From positions 773,073 through 808,072 of the forward strand of contig CM022669.1 of NCBI GenBank assembly GCA_012295275.1: a DNA stretch of 35,000 nt. Direction: 5' to 3'. The translations under genes were made by a program, and so were the position numbers. Every line of letters starts with the position of its first letter. The stretch's first letter is position 1. This DNA is from Chrysomallon squamiferum (taxonomy: Eukaryota; Mollusca; Gastropoda; Neomphalida; Peltospiridae). This document shows positions 1 through 11,353 of the stretch, in pieces. The notes under the pieces are model-generated. The model ran no database searches. It saw only the letters and a program-made list of their open reading frames with translations, and was not told where the DNA came from.

Positions 1-32
<32 letters not shown>

Positions 33-58
33 AAATCAAAGAAAAAATCAAAGAAACG

Positions 59-92
<34 letters not shown>

Positions 93-417
93 ATAATAAA
101 AAAATGAACTCAGGAAGTAAATAAGGAAGTAAATAAGTTTAAAATTCTGGCCAAAGAAGCATTTTGTACCAAAAAACTGAATTAAAAGATTTAGCACTTT
201 TTTTCATTGTTCAATTTTTTTTTAAAGAAGAAATTCTTTACAACGAAATTTGTGTGTATCACGTTTCTCTGTCTCCAACTTCACGTTTTACGTTGAAACT
301 TTGACTCGGTTGCTGAGTGATGGAGATAACCAAGATACATCATTATAGGTGACCTAGATACTACGTCACAGATCTATTTCTTGTCGTCATTTGACTTTCT
401 CTAATCTATAACTGAAG
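1..417. other. 5' flank of first LicD gene, A-rich
   Basis: The window opens with two poly-A runs (1-30 and 59-90) and then AT-rich sequence leading to the first gene. No TATA box or clear promoter was recognised. An AG directly precedes the ATG at 418 after a modest pyrimidine stretch (about 388-405), so a 5'-UTR splice acceptor there is possible but weak. Confidence 0.4.
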
Positions 418-1422
418 ATGAAGATGTTCAGTGATTACTGTAGATGTAACAGAAGTCAGCTGGTACTTATAGCTCTGTGTTGTCTGTTTGTCTCTTACCC
501 TGTCATCCGTCTTCTGCTTCCCGCGCCTCTCAGACTGGTGGACAATTACTATCTGCTCAGACTGGCCATAGACCAGCAGAATTTCCCGGTCCAAACAGTG
601 GCAGCCGACAGAAATCAAACCAAGGTAACAATATCGGTGGGAGTGAAAAATATCAGCAGTTACTTGCTGCAGATGGACCGGATTATGAATAACACCAACT
701 ACAAAGACGATTCTGATCTCGGCTATTTCAGACCTCTGATGACTGTGAAAGATAAAATAAATCTTATACTGACATTCGAGACGTTCAAACGGGCTTGTGA
801 GAAAGAAAATCTGACCTACTTCTTGTGGGGCGGGTCTCTTCTTGGCGCCTATCGTCACCATGGCTTCATTCCGTGGGACGACGACTTTGACCTAGTTATG
901 AACGCTTCTGATTGGAGGAAAATCAAACGCGTCCTGTCACGTGTTGAAGGCTATGGGTTGTATGCTCCAGCAGACGAGCAGTGGAAGTTTTTTAAGAACG
1001 GACTCCAACCTTTCCCTGGAAAACCTTTCAACTGGCCATTTCTCGACATCTTCTTTTTTACATACGATTCGTCACATCTCTGGTCTCTGACGAAGTCTCT
1101 CAAATATCAGCTAATGAACCCCATTAGTGATATATTTCCTGTACAGTTACGCCCCTTTGAAAACATTTATGCAGCTGTACCCTGTAAAATGGAGGAAATT
1201 GTGCTTCGCATTTACGGAATATACTACTGTTCATCAGTGACGTGTCGACACAGGGACAACGTACCAGTCGAGTCGTTAACTGTTCCGTGTAAACGTCTGT
1301 ACAGCGTTTTTCCATTCGTCTTCCGGAGAAAAGACGAGAATACCGGTAATGTTATCGAGACTCTGAAACGAGGCAACAGACTGTTGAGAAACGTGACTTT
1401 CCCAGCACAAAGATGTGTCTGA
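418..1422 (+). CDS. LicD/fukutin-like family protein, type A, intact (334 aa)
   Basis: Predicted type II membrane enzyme of the LicD (fukutin/FKRP-like) nucleotidyltransferase-fold family, which transfers phospho-alcohol or phospho-polyol groups to glycans. Seen: a hydrophobic segment at residues 14-34, a stem, then the core motif GGSLLGAYRHHG (138-149) followed by WDDDFD (153-158), whose acidic residues are the expected metal/nucleotide site. A second family motif, PFLDIFFF, is at 207-214. Cysteines C256, C271, C291 and C333 match the spacing in the other copies. N-glycosylation sequons (such as N66, N91, N131, N162 and N325) suit a Golgi-lumen location. The coding region is one exon. The ATG at 418 is the first in frame; M3 is an alternative. 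It is the only + strand member, and its closest relative is the gene at 20394-21512. Substrate unknown. Confidence 0.88.
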   Translation: MKMFSDYCRCNRSQLVLIALCCLFVSYPVIRLLLPAPLRLVDNYYLLRLAIDQQNFPVQTVAADRNQTKVTISVGVKNISSYLLQMDRIMNNTNYKDDSDLGYFRPLMTVKDKINLILTFETFKRACEKENLTYFLWGGSLLGAYRHHGFIPWDDDFDLVMNASDWRKIKRVLSRVEGYGLYAPADEQWKFFKNGLQPFPGKPFNWPFLDIFFFTYDSSHLWSLTKSLKYQLMNPISDIFPVQLRPFENIYAAVPCKMEEIVLRIYGIYYCSSVTCRHRDNVPVESLTVPCKRLYSVFPFVFRRKDENTGNVIETLKRGNRLLRNVTFPAQRCV

Positions 1423-1567
1423 ACTACGTTGTAATTTCCACAGAATAACTTTAAATTGTGAAGTTGTAACTAACAGCCTAAATACATGCAATGTGAGCGC
1501 TTGTTTAAATGCATCGAGAAGATTTTTCTTTTTTCTTTTCTTTCCATTTTTTTTTTTTTTTAATTAT

Positions 1568-1573
1568 AATAAA
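1568..1573 (+). terminator. polyadenylation signal AATAAA after first LicD gene
   Basis: AATAAA lies about 146 bases after the TGA stop at 1420-1422, inside a short AAAT run and after a poly-T stretch. The position suits a 3'-UTR end, but the hexamer is common in this AT-rich DNA. Confidence 0.4.
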
Positions 1574-2164
1574 TAAATAAACTATGAAAATTTTGTCATC
1601 GATTAATTTACTAAGCTAATCGGTGAATTCAATGTCACTTATCAATCTGTCATTTCTCTGTTTGATTCTATCTGTCTTGCTGTCTGTGTGTATGTTTATT
1701 TATTTATTTAGTGACGCAAAATAATAATAACAATCATGATGATGATGATAACAAATAAATATTTAAATAAATTATAAACAAAAATACAGAATGTAGTTAG
1801 GTTGTTGTACACTTTAACACTCTCTACGAGAAAGATTTATGAAAAGATTAAAGTTCATTTCTTTCATCACGTTACTGGGATCAACGTTGTTTGCTCGATC
1901 AATCTTTTATCTATTTATTACTTCTGTTTTTAAACTGATGTACTCCCTAGCCTGGTTTTATAAACAAGTTTTATCGCTGTTATAGATCTGTATACAGTTT
2001 AGGTTTTCTTGAGGACTTCCTTTACATCGAAAACTTCATATGACAGTTTTATTTCCTTATTAATCGATTTCTTTATTTACATCAATATTTTTATTCATTA
2101 AAATAAATTATTTATAAAACCTCAATGTTTTTAGTAATGCGCTTTTGTTTCTTGTGCATATGTT

Positions 2165-2280
2165 TGGTATCATTTATCTATCCTTCTGTCTGTCTGTCTG
2201 ACTATCTGTCTATCGAGTTATCTATCTGTCGATATATCATCTTTCTATCTGTCTATCTTTCTGTCTGGTTATTTATATAT
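2165..2280. repeat. Imperfect TCTG/TCTA tetranucleotide repeat
   Basis: Interrupted runs of TCTG and TCTA with substitutions. Similar TCTA/TCCA sequence recurs at 34072-34160. Confidence 0.7.
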
Positions 2281-2360
2281 CCACATAATAATACTAATAA
2301 CAGTAATACTCTATTTGACTATAGAGAAATTTCTGTAGTGAAAGGTATCAACGCTATGTA

Positions 2361-2386
2361 CAACAACAACAACAGTAAATAACAAC

Positions 2387-2436
<50 letters not shown>

Positions 2437-2462
2437 CAACAACAATGATAATAATAACAATG
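2361..2462. repeat. AAC/AAT compound trinucleotide repeat
   Basis: A CAA block, then an almost pure AAT run, then CAA/AAT again. Open frames across it (Ile, Asn or Tyr runs) are translation of the repeat, not genes. Confidence 0.9.
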
Positions 2463-2600
2463 GAAAACACAATGTTTGAGGAGTTATTGTTAGAACTGGA
2501 ACTTTGGTAAATGTTGCGCTGGAAAACATTGAACTGCGATACACCGAACCTGAACTGTGCCTGCCTGGAATTACTGTCCAGTCTGCAGCTGATGACAACC

Positions 2601-2626
2601 ACCCTCACCCTCACCCTCACCCTCCC
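2601..2626. repeat. Short CACCCT hexamer repeat
   Basis: About four tandem copies of CACCCT, just before the long ATT tract. It is a short GC-richer repeat, not the canonical telomere TTAGGG/CCCTAA. Confidence 0.6.
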
Positions 2627-2677
2627 ATCCCGCCACAGACCTGTTCACCTACTTCTGTACCATTGTCTTCAGTTAGG

Positions 2678-3134
<457 letters not shown>

Positions 3135-3298
3135 AATTCAAAAGAAGAAGTAAAAAATGGAGATGTGGAAACTTGACCTAGTTCCTTGACTTCTGCAATG
3201 TAATTTATTTTAAAAAAAAAACATGAATTGAAATTTTAAAGCTCAAGAAAAGAGGACTGAGGCAAATGTGGAAATGTTAATAACAAACAGAAAACCCT

Positions 3299-3369
3299 AA
3301 ATAAATAAATAAATAAATAAATCATAATAAGCAGATAGATAGATAGATAGATAGATAGATAAATAGATA
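3299..3369. repeat. AAAT and GATA tetranucleotide repeats
   Basis: An AAAT run (3299-3322) is followed by about seven GATA units (3333-3361). Confidence 0.9.
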
Positions 3370-3742
3370 ATTCATCTATTTATTTTGATAACTAAATAAT
3401 ACAGTTCTCATCCGCATAAAGTGTATGATTAATAAGTACACAATGTTTTGCGAGCACTAAGGTGAGATGTACGTAGAAATCAAAAACAGGAAGATTTACG
3501 TTACACAGTACAGAGAGAAAGAGCTGGAAATCTCTAACGAGAGTCTGTGTTTGTGAATGTTTTCTTACAATAAAATAATAAAATTCATAATAAAATGTTT
3601 AGAAAAAAAAAAAAAATAATAATAATGATGATAATATAATTATAAATCAGATATTTTGATAGTTTAAGGTGTAACTGGATTTATCATGGGAAGTAACTCT
3701 CGTCAACCCGTGAACCAGACCATAATTAGCTACCTTTATGCA

Positions 3743-3857
<115 letters not shown>

Positions 3858-4146
3858 GTAAGAACGATTATATCTGCCTTATATAAGCGGTTCCTATGAG
3901 ATATATCGCTGGTTGTTGTGGAGTTCGGCTGTCGCTAGGTGTAACTAAGGACAAACAGACAAAGATGTTTATGTGAGTGTGCGACACGGTAACGTGCCTG
4001 TCCCCACACGCACTGGGAAGTGCTCCAGAACTGAGTTTGACACGCCCGAGTAAGCACATTTGTTATGAAAGCAGCAAACAGCTGAGTGTGCGTTTTACAC
4101 AACCAAACGTAACAAACATTCTTTTCAAATCACTTTAGCTGTGTTC

Positions 4147-4147
<1 letters not shown>

Positions 4148-4180
<33 letters not shown>

Positions 4181-4216
4181 TTTATTTTTTTTTTTTTTTT
4201 TTTTTTTATTTTTTTT
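4148..4216. repeat. ATT tract followed by poly-T
   Basis: ATT repeats run into about 35 bases of nearly pure T. Confidence 0.9.
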
Positions 4217-4533
4217 GACGTCGTTTATTTTGTTTCAGTAAGTAATAATTAATGTGTTTTTTATACACATTGTATTTATTTATTACACGTTGACTCACTG
4301 CTCAGTGAGTTTACTGTTACACAGCTCTAAATTAGTGCAACTTAATTAATTTTCTGTTTTAAGTTAAAACATTTAAAAGAAAAGATTTAGTTGTTTTTAA
4401 ATCTTTTAACATTATTTACTTAAACAGTTAATGATCACTAAGTTGTGATAATTAGATGTTAATTTTCATATACACAGTGAGAAAAAACCCGCGATATTTT
4501 CCTTCGAGTTGTTCACATACAAATATAATCCCA

Positions 4534-4712
4534 TTTTCTTCTTCTTCTTCTTTCGTTCTTTCTTTCTTTTTCTTTTTTTTTCTACTTATTCTTGTTCTTG
4601 TTCTTTCTTTCTTTTTTCTTATCTCTTATTTTTTGTTCTTGCTCGTCTTTTTCTTCTTCTTCTTTTTTTTCTTCTTTGTCTTCTTTTTTCTTCTTCTTCT
4701 TTTCTTCTTCTT

Positions 4713-4743
<31 letters not shown>

Positions 4744-4755
4744 TTTTTATTTTTA
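4534..4755. repeat. Polypyrimidine tract with CTT repeats
   Basis: Over 200 bases that are almost only C and T on the + strand. The 3' end is a pure CTT run (about 4695-4742). Such purine/pyrimidine asymmetry can form triplex DNA. The Phe/Leu/Ser-rich frames are not genes. Confidence 0.9.
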
Positions 4756-5077
4756 CTGTTGATGTAGAAATAAATTATTTACTTCTGAATTGTTTTTTTC
4801 AATAGAAATGTACGAAGTATAAGAAATTTAAGAAGCGCTGATCTATATATAAAATGTCTTTGACATTTATGTCTTATCTAAGCAGAGTCGACTAGTGTGA
4901 ACCAGTACAGATGCACTTAAACCTAAATCGATATAACAACCTGAGTGAATTCAGTGGCTAAATTGAAAGCATAATATTTTAACAAAACACTTCTCAGCCG
5001 TTAAACCTTAGTATATATCTTTCTTGTAAAGTGACAAAAACAGCTAGAAATACATAGATGCATATATAGATACATAT

Positions 5078-5080
<3 letters not shown>

Positions 5081-5115
<35 letters not shown>
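5081..5115. repeat. CA dinucleotide repeat
   Basis: About 17 uninterrupted CA units, followed by degenerate CA. Confidence 0.95.
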
Positions 5116-5121
<6 letters not shown>

Positions 5122-6873
5122 ATGCACACACACATATATTAAGTGTAAAATAATTTTTGAATGAAATATACTAGTAAAAAATGGTATTGCTGTTGATCTG
5201 TACTAGACTTCTCTAAAAATTTAAATTTGTTTTATCAACATTTTTGTTAAAAATTTTGCAATTTACATATAAATACATTTGTTTATGGAGTTTTAAATTT
5301 CTGTTTATGATCGAGCTCTGTGTGGGTCAAGCTGACCTCAGTAAAATGAAGCAGTAAAAGTCACGAGACCTTTGTTAAATTTTAAACTGAACATTTTAGA
5401 CAGGAACAGCTGATCATTCAGGTATAAAACATTGTTTTTAACTCTTTACACTCAAATTTCAACATTTGCATTTTTAATTTAGCTACCGCTCTTCTTACCT
5501 ACATTTAGGTTATTTCACTGTATTTATTTATATCTTTGGGAATATATATGTAAAAGTTCATGTGTTGACAGTGTAATATTTCTTAGCATAAACAGTAATT
5601 AAAAACAGCTGTAGCTAAATTAAAAATATAAATGTTGAAATACGAATGTGAAAAAGTTAAACACCGACAACTTTTTATACTAATCGCCTGGAGTGCATTG
5701 ATTCATTTTCTTTTATCGACGTTTGGCTGAAATTCTATTATAATTATTCAAAATTTTAAAATATTAACTAAAATATACTGACATAATTCTACACGTGTTT
5801 ACGAAAATATAAATGAGAGTAATATAGACTGATATACTAACAGAAAACAATTACTTACTAATACCTACTAACTTCTTACAAATTATTTATAAAAATAAAA
5901 CAAAACAAAAAAAAAAAATAAAATATCTTACAAACTATTTATAAAAAAATAAATAAATAAAATGTCAGAAAATCCTTGAGAATAAAATCACCAGAAACAG
6001 AACTGAGCTTACACCGGGCGTTATTAAGCGACACATCAACAGCTTTTACATCGGCAGTGACAAACATGCGTTTACAAAAGCTGATACCAGCGATGTAGTT
6101 TTGCATTATGAAAGAACAACACGGACAAGAAAAATGACAAGTCAAATATAAAACATTAGACTAACCAGTAATTTTGCGTTTTAAACGTATACAATAGACT
6201 GATATAACTTTAAATAACAGCTGGATACGCATGTAGGTGCTTTATTTTTTTATTTTTATTATTGCTATAATTGTTGTGGTTGTATTTTATTTTATTTTTT
6301 TTTTTTTTTTTTTATGGTTTATTTCATTTATCCATGTTTCTTTTGTTAATTTATGTCGTTTCTAGAGAAGATTAATATCTTTTTTTGTTTCGCTTTTGTC
6401 ACCAATGTACTAAATTTAAGCTTGCTGTTGTTGTTTTTTGTTTTTATTATAATTTTAGCAGTATATTATAGTATTTATACAGTATATAATTCGGCTGCAG
6501 TTCAGTGTTATAAAGTGCGCTCCTTTATACAAGAGACATGCAACTTTAATTTATGCAATTTATTTTATTTTTATTTTTATTTTTTTCTTTGTTGTTGCTT
6601 ACGACTTGGACCAAGAAACTTGTAATTCTCTGTATAATAATTCAATTCTTGTTACTTTTTTTCCTTGTTCTCATGTTACGTTAATAACGTGTTACTTTTT
6701 CTTTTGACTATTGTACTGTAGAATTCACCGGGAAAAAGTGGGTCAAATTCGCTGAGAAGAAAAGTTTTATATTAGAACTACTTTCTGAGTACAAAAGGCG
6801 CAATAATCTTCATTGAATCTTTTATATGTAATCTCTACCAGGTCGCATTAATCCAGTGAATGATATTGCGACA

Positions 6874-6952
6874 CAGTGGAAGCTCAGGTTATGAACTTAA
6901 TTCATTCTGGAACTCGCTTTGTAAAACGAATTGTACGCGAACCGATGTCAGA
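6874..6952 (+). mobile_element. Decayed pogo/Tigger-like terminal inverted repeat, one end only
   Basis: The stretch begins CAGTGGAAGCTCAGGTTATG and continues with spaced AAC/GAATT/GAACC blocks. This recalls the generic ends of pogo/Tigger-class elements, whose termini start CAGTGG..CTCGGTT and keep alternating GTTCG/CGAAC-like phrases. No matching opposite end or TA target duplication was found nearby, so it would be a truncated, old copy. The resemblance is recalled, not searched. Confidence 0.35.
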
Positions 6953-7885
6953 CACCCAACCGCCGCTCTCCACTCCAGCTACAAAGACTGAAACCTGAAT
7001 ACTGTAACTGTGCACTTTTCCCAGTGCAGACTTCCTCTGTCTACGGGTACATTGTACGATTCTCAATTCAGTGTGTCACTGAGAAATGTGAAACATTTGT
7101 GGAAGCATTAAAATGACTTAGTAGTTAAAGTCTATTGTCGAGTTCTATGCATTTGATTTGTTCATTTTCAATAATGTTAGAACTGTTTATAACGTAGATC
7201 CAAGAGAGAATACAAAAATTATATATATATATACACATACCTGAAATAGTTGAGAGATTCTAAACCAAAACACGTATTTGAAATAAAGTATAACACTGAG
7301 ATCTGTATTATTATTAGTTATTTTCACATACAGTCCGCTATTCAATATAATGATTTTCTTCTTGCTAAGTGAGATGTGTGTTATTTAAAAATACAGTATA
7401 AGCAGGTTGACACGCGGTAGTTTGGTTCTATCAGTAAAAAAATAATATCGCACTTGGTGTCTACGAACTGGGAGATTTTAAATATGCTGCTCAACTCACA
7501 CAAGTATTAGCGATATTTTCAGCACAGACTTGTCATTTAGCTTTACATCTCTAGATACACAGGTGCATCTTGCTACTGTTAACACAGGATGAAGCAACGT
7601 TTGTGAAGTAAGTGAAGAAAATAAAGCAGTAGGCCGACGTTTGTTAATTGAGTATGAACACACATTTCATTTGTTACAAACAACGTCAACATCATCTATT
7701 ATCATACATAACAAGAACATCATCAATAACAATAGCAACGTCTATTAACATAAAAAACAAAAAAATCACAACAACATCATCTATTTTCCAACAAAACCCA
7801 CAAAACATCAGCAACATCTTTTCAGAGAAAATAAAAAAGCACGTTAACAGCAACGTCTCAATTCTAACTGAATCATCTAATAAAA

Positions 7886-8747
7886 TCATTTACATCGCTT
7901 TGGTACTGACACCGAGGAGAGCGTCGTCTGACCTACTTTTAAAGTCTCGATGATGTTGTCAGAACGAGGGTCGCTCGTTCGAAAGACGAAGGGGAATCTT
8001 TCGTACAGGTTTCTACAAGGAACGGTTACGGCTGTCGCAGATCTACACTGTTTATGAAGATACCACGTAGACGTACATTTCTCGTAACCAAAGGAATTGA
8101 GGATAATTTTGTCCATCCGACACGGCACGTACACTGTGAGGTTTTCAAACGGTCTCACTTGAAGTGGGTAGATGTCGCTGTTCTGATACACTTTTAAATT
8201 GTTCAGTTCCGTTAAAGCGATGATCTCTTTGGAAGTCTGTCTGTAATAAAAGATGTCAATGAAGGGATATTTGAAAGGTTTTCCAGGAACTGGTGGCAGA
8301 TTTGTTTTGTAGAATTTCCACGCGATGTTTTTAGGCGTGTAAAGTACATATCCTTGCACGCTGGACAACACTTGACGAATTTTGGTGAGGTTGTTCTCGA
8401 CGACAGTGACGTCAACGTCATCATCCCACGGAACCATTCCGTGGTGTCTGTACCTCCCCCAGCAGGGAGCCGCTGTCCAAGAAGTACGTGAGATTCTCCC
8501 TCCTGCAGGTTTCAATAAAAACTTTTAGCGTCTGCAGCATCAGCTTTTTGTCAGTCTTGGACATTATTGGCAGAAACCTCTTTAGACTGGAAGCTGAGCT
8601 CACTGTAACCAAATCATTCCCTTGGTCAGCTGCGTTCACGTTTCTCTTGTGAATCCAACAAACACTGATTTCAGCAATGTAGAAGGAAAGTCCCAAACAC
8701 ACTACAATCCCAACTAGAGCAAACTTACTTCTCCTTGCTAAATTCAT
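7886..8747 (-). pseudogene. LicD/fukutin-like family member, type B, frameshifted
   Basis: Two overlapping reading frames on the - strand together cover one LicD protein of about 286 residues. The N-terminal part (8747 down to 8457) starts MNLARR, has a membrane segment at residues 9-25 and reaches FLDSGSLLG (89-97). The C-terminal part (from about 8459 down to 7886) continues with RYRHHG, WDDDVD, PFIDIFYY and the PFVFR/C-terminal cysteine region. The break is an extra base in a five-C run at 8456-8460, inside the catalytic motif. Every other family position after it is kept, including four spaced cysteines, and no second break was seen. It is therefore either a very young pseudogene or a sequencing or assembly error in a homopolymer. 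Its closest relative is 11354-12280. No AATAAA was seen close downstream. Confidence 0.75.
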
Positions 8748-8765
8748 TGCTGTAGAAAATCTTCT
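8748..8765 (-). other. Probable 5'-UTR splice acceptor of second LicD copy
   Basis: On the - strand a pyrimidine stretch, CTGTTCCCTTTCAG, ends with AG at 8765-8764, 16 bases before the ATG at 8747. This is a good 3' splice site, suggesting that a non-coding exon lies upstream. A GTAAGT at 9103-9098 is a possible donor, though its exon side (TTAT) is poor. Confidence 0.5.
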
Positions 8766-8826
8766 GAAAGGGAACAGCTATTTTGTTAAGGGATTAAAAA
8801 GTAAACAGTTGGTATTAAAAAATTCC

Positions 8827-8882
8827 AAAAAAAAAAAAAAAAAAAAAAAAAAAATAAGACACACTAGAAAAACACTTGGTTT

Positions 8883-8909
<27 letters not shown>
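8827..8909. repeat. Poly-A and AT dinucleotide repeat
   Basis: 28 As (8827-8854), a short spacer, then about 13 AT units (8883-8909), within the supposed 5' intron of the second copy. Confidence 0.9.
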
Positions 8910-8914
<5 letters not shown>

Positions 8915-9517
8915 TTTTCTTCATCTTGAACCTTGCCTTTGGTGACAGATGTATGAGAGAGGTGTACATGATGTGGGTTTAAAATAAATTCGTGTAACAG
9001 TTTATAATTCTGATCGATTTTTTTCAATGAAATAAACATGTCACTAAACGAATAGAAAAAAAAAAACATTAAAAAATACAATAAATTAGCTCATTCTACT
9101 TACATAAGCAGAAAACCGTCATCCAAAAGTTTTCAAACGTATTAAACTTCCAACAGTGTAAACATTTACTATTTCTAAACGTAGTTTAACTTGAAGATAA
9201 TGTCACGCTGATAAATCAAATAAAATTCTTATCAGATGAGAGTTTCATAAACTTCTAGCAGACACAGATATAAACCTAAAATTGAAGTATTTCTCATCTG
9301 AGTTCTCTAGCCTTTCGGATAAGACGACACTGGGTCATGGGTCACAAACACAAAGAGAATAATGTAACATGACAACGTTCGCTAGCTGATCACTTAGTGC
9401 GTTTTACAAAATCACTGTCTTCAGAGTTTTCAAGTTGAACAAACTTTCAACAAACACTCATTCAATGTTCCTAGTAATACCAGAAAACTGCACATTCAGT
9501 AAGTTCGTAAAGGATAA
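8910..9517. other. Unique AT-rich sequence, nothing recognised
   Basis: About 600 bases of ordinary AT-rich DNA between the AT repeat and the 25-bp minisatellite. No open frame, RNA gene or repeat was recognised. Confidence 0.5.
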
Positions 9518-10767
9518 TAAAGAAAATTTCTTTATACGGTAATAAGGTAAACATGTATATACTGTAATAAAGTAAATATCTTTATACGGTAATAAAGTAA
9601 AGAGGTGTATACTGTAATAAAGTAAAGATGTATATACTGTAATAAAGTAAAGAGGTGTATACTGTAATAAAGTAAAGATGTGTATATTGTAATAAGGTAA
9701 ACATGTGTATACTGTAATAAAGTAAAGATGTATATACTGTAATACAGTAAATATCTTTATACGGTAATAAAGTAAAGAGGTGTATACTGTAATAAAGTAA
9801 AGAGGTGTATACTGTAATAAAGTAAAGATGTATATACTGTAATAAAGTAAAGATGTATATACTGTAATAAGGTAAACATGTATATACTGTAATAAAGTAA
9901 AGATGTGTATACTGTAATAAAGTAAATATCTTTATACGGTAATAAAGTAAAGAGGTGTATACTGTAATAAAGTAAAGAGGTGTATACTGTAATAAAGTAA
10001 AGATGTATATACTGTAATAAAGTAAAGATGTATATACTGTAATAAGGTAAACATGTATATACTGTAATAAAGTAAAGATGTGTATACTGTAATAAAGTAA
10101 AGATGTGTATACTGTAATAAAGTAAACATGTATATACTGTAATAAAGTAAAGTTGTATATACTGTAATAAAGTAAACATGTATATACTGTAATAAAGTAA
10201 AGATGTGTATACTGCAATAAGGTAAACATGTATATACTGCAATAAAGTAAACATGTATATACTCTAATGAAGTAATAACCTGTATACTGTAATAAAGTAA
10301 TAACCTGTATAAAGAAATAAAGCAATAACCTGTATATGGTAATAAAGTAATAACCTTTATACGGTAATAAAGTAATAGCCTGTATACTGTAATAAAGTAA
10401 TAACCTGTATAAAGAAATAAAGCAATAACCTGTATAAAGAAATAAAGCAATAACCTGTATATGGTAATAAAGTAATAACCTTTATACGGTAATAAAGTAA
10501 TAGCCTGTATATTGTAATAAAGTAATAATCTGTATACTGTAATAAAGTAATAACCTGTATATATTAATAAAGTAATAACCTGCATATAGTAATAAAGTAA
10601 TAGCCTGTATATTGTAATAAAGTAATAATCTGTATACTGTAATAAAGTAATAACCTGTATATATTAATAAAGTAATAACCTATATCCTGTAATAAAGTAA
10701 TAACCTGTATATATTAATAAAGTAATAACTGTATACGGTAATAAAGTAATAACCTGTATAGGGTAAG
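9518..10767. repeat. 25-bp minisatellite with higher-order structure
   Basis: About 50 copies of a 25-bp unit. The first part (to about 10260) has units beginning AGTAAAGATGTATATACTGT; the second (about 10261-10760) has AGTAATAACCTGTATACTGT-type units. In the first part the variant AGTAAATATCTTTATACGGT recurs at 9571, 9746 and 9921, exactly 175 bp (7 units) apart, so blocks of seven were duplicated. In the second part similar recurrences are 125 and 100 bp apart. Read on the - strand the unit contains no stop in any phase, which yields three long Tyr/Leu-rich frames (217-247 and 165 codons) with a 25-residue period; these are artefacts of the repeat. Confidence 0.95.
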
Positions 10768-10864
10768 TACGTAAATATGTGACTATAATTAAACATAATA
10801 TGAATCAAGGGCAGAAATATAATACTAAAAACCAAACGAACGATTAATATAAAAAAAATTATAT

Positions 10865-10870
10865 TTTATT
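10865..10870 (-). terminator. Possible polyadenylation signal of third LicD gene
   Basis: AATAAA on the - strand, about 480 bases after the TAG at 11356-11354; further copies follow in the TTTA run at 10880-10895. The distance and AT-richness make it tentative. Confidence 0.3.
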
Positions 10871-11149
10871 AATGGGTTATTTTATTTATTTATTTTTTTT
10901 TTTTTTTGGACCGATTAACTTAGCTATAGTCCATTGAAAAACTATTTAAACTTTAAACATTCGTAAAGACAAACTAATCTAAAATCTAACAACACAATCA
11001 CATGTCATAGATGTATTTATCATGGACTGGTACTGATCGCTAAATGATGTCAATTCGGGGCAAAGGTTGCTTGCCCGCTGTTTTAATAGCCTGTATGTAT
11101 AGAAATAACATAAAGACACATTTACAATAATTACATAAAGACGTGTATA

Positions 11150-11345
11150 GATATAGATAGGGTAATATAGACACAGATACAGATGCAGGTACAGATATAA
11201 ATATATATGTATGTTTGTGTATGCGTGTTTGTGTGTGTGTGTGTGCATGTGTGTGTGTATTTGGGTGTGTGTTTATATATATATATATATATATATGTGT
11301 AGATACAGATATAAATATCTATACATATACGGATATGGATAAAGT
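11150..11345. repeat. Degenerate GATA/CAGATA, GT and AT repeats
   Basis: Imperfect ATAGATA/ACAGATA sequence, GT-rich runs (about 11213-11272) and about 10 AT units (11273-11296), in the 3' flank of the third LicD gene. Confidence 0.7.
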
Positions 11346-11353
11346 TATGTTCT

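Noticed and set aside
406-861. 151-codon - strand frame overlapping the first LicD gene
   Set aside because: Antisense shadow of the clearly homologous + strand gene.
2601-2626. CACCCT repeats as telomeric sequence
   Set aside because: Too short and not TTAGGG/CCCTAA.
9582-10585. Three long Tyr/Leu-rich open frames on the - strand
   Set aside because: They are the three phases of the stop-free 25-bp minisatellite; sequence is periodic and has no domain.
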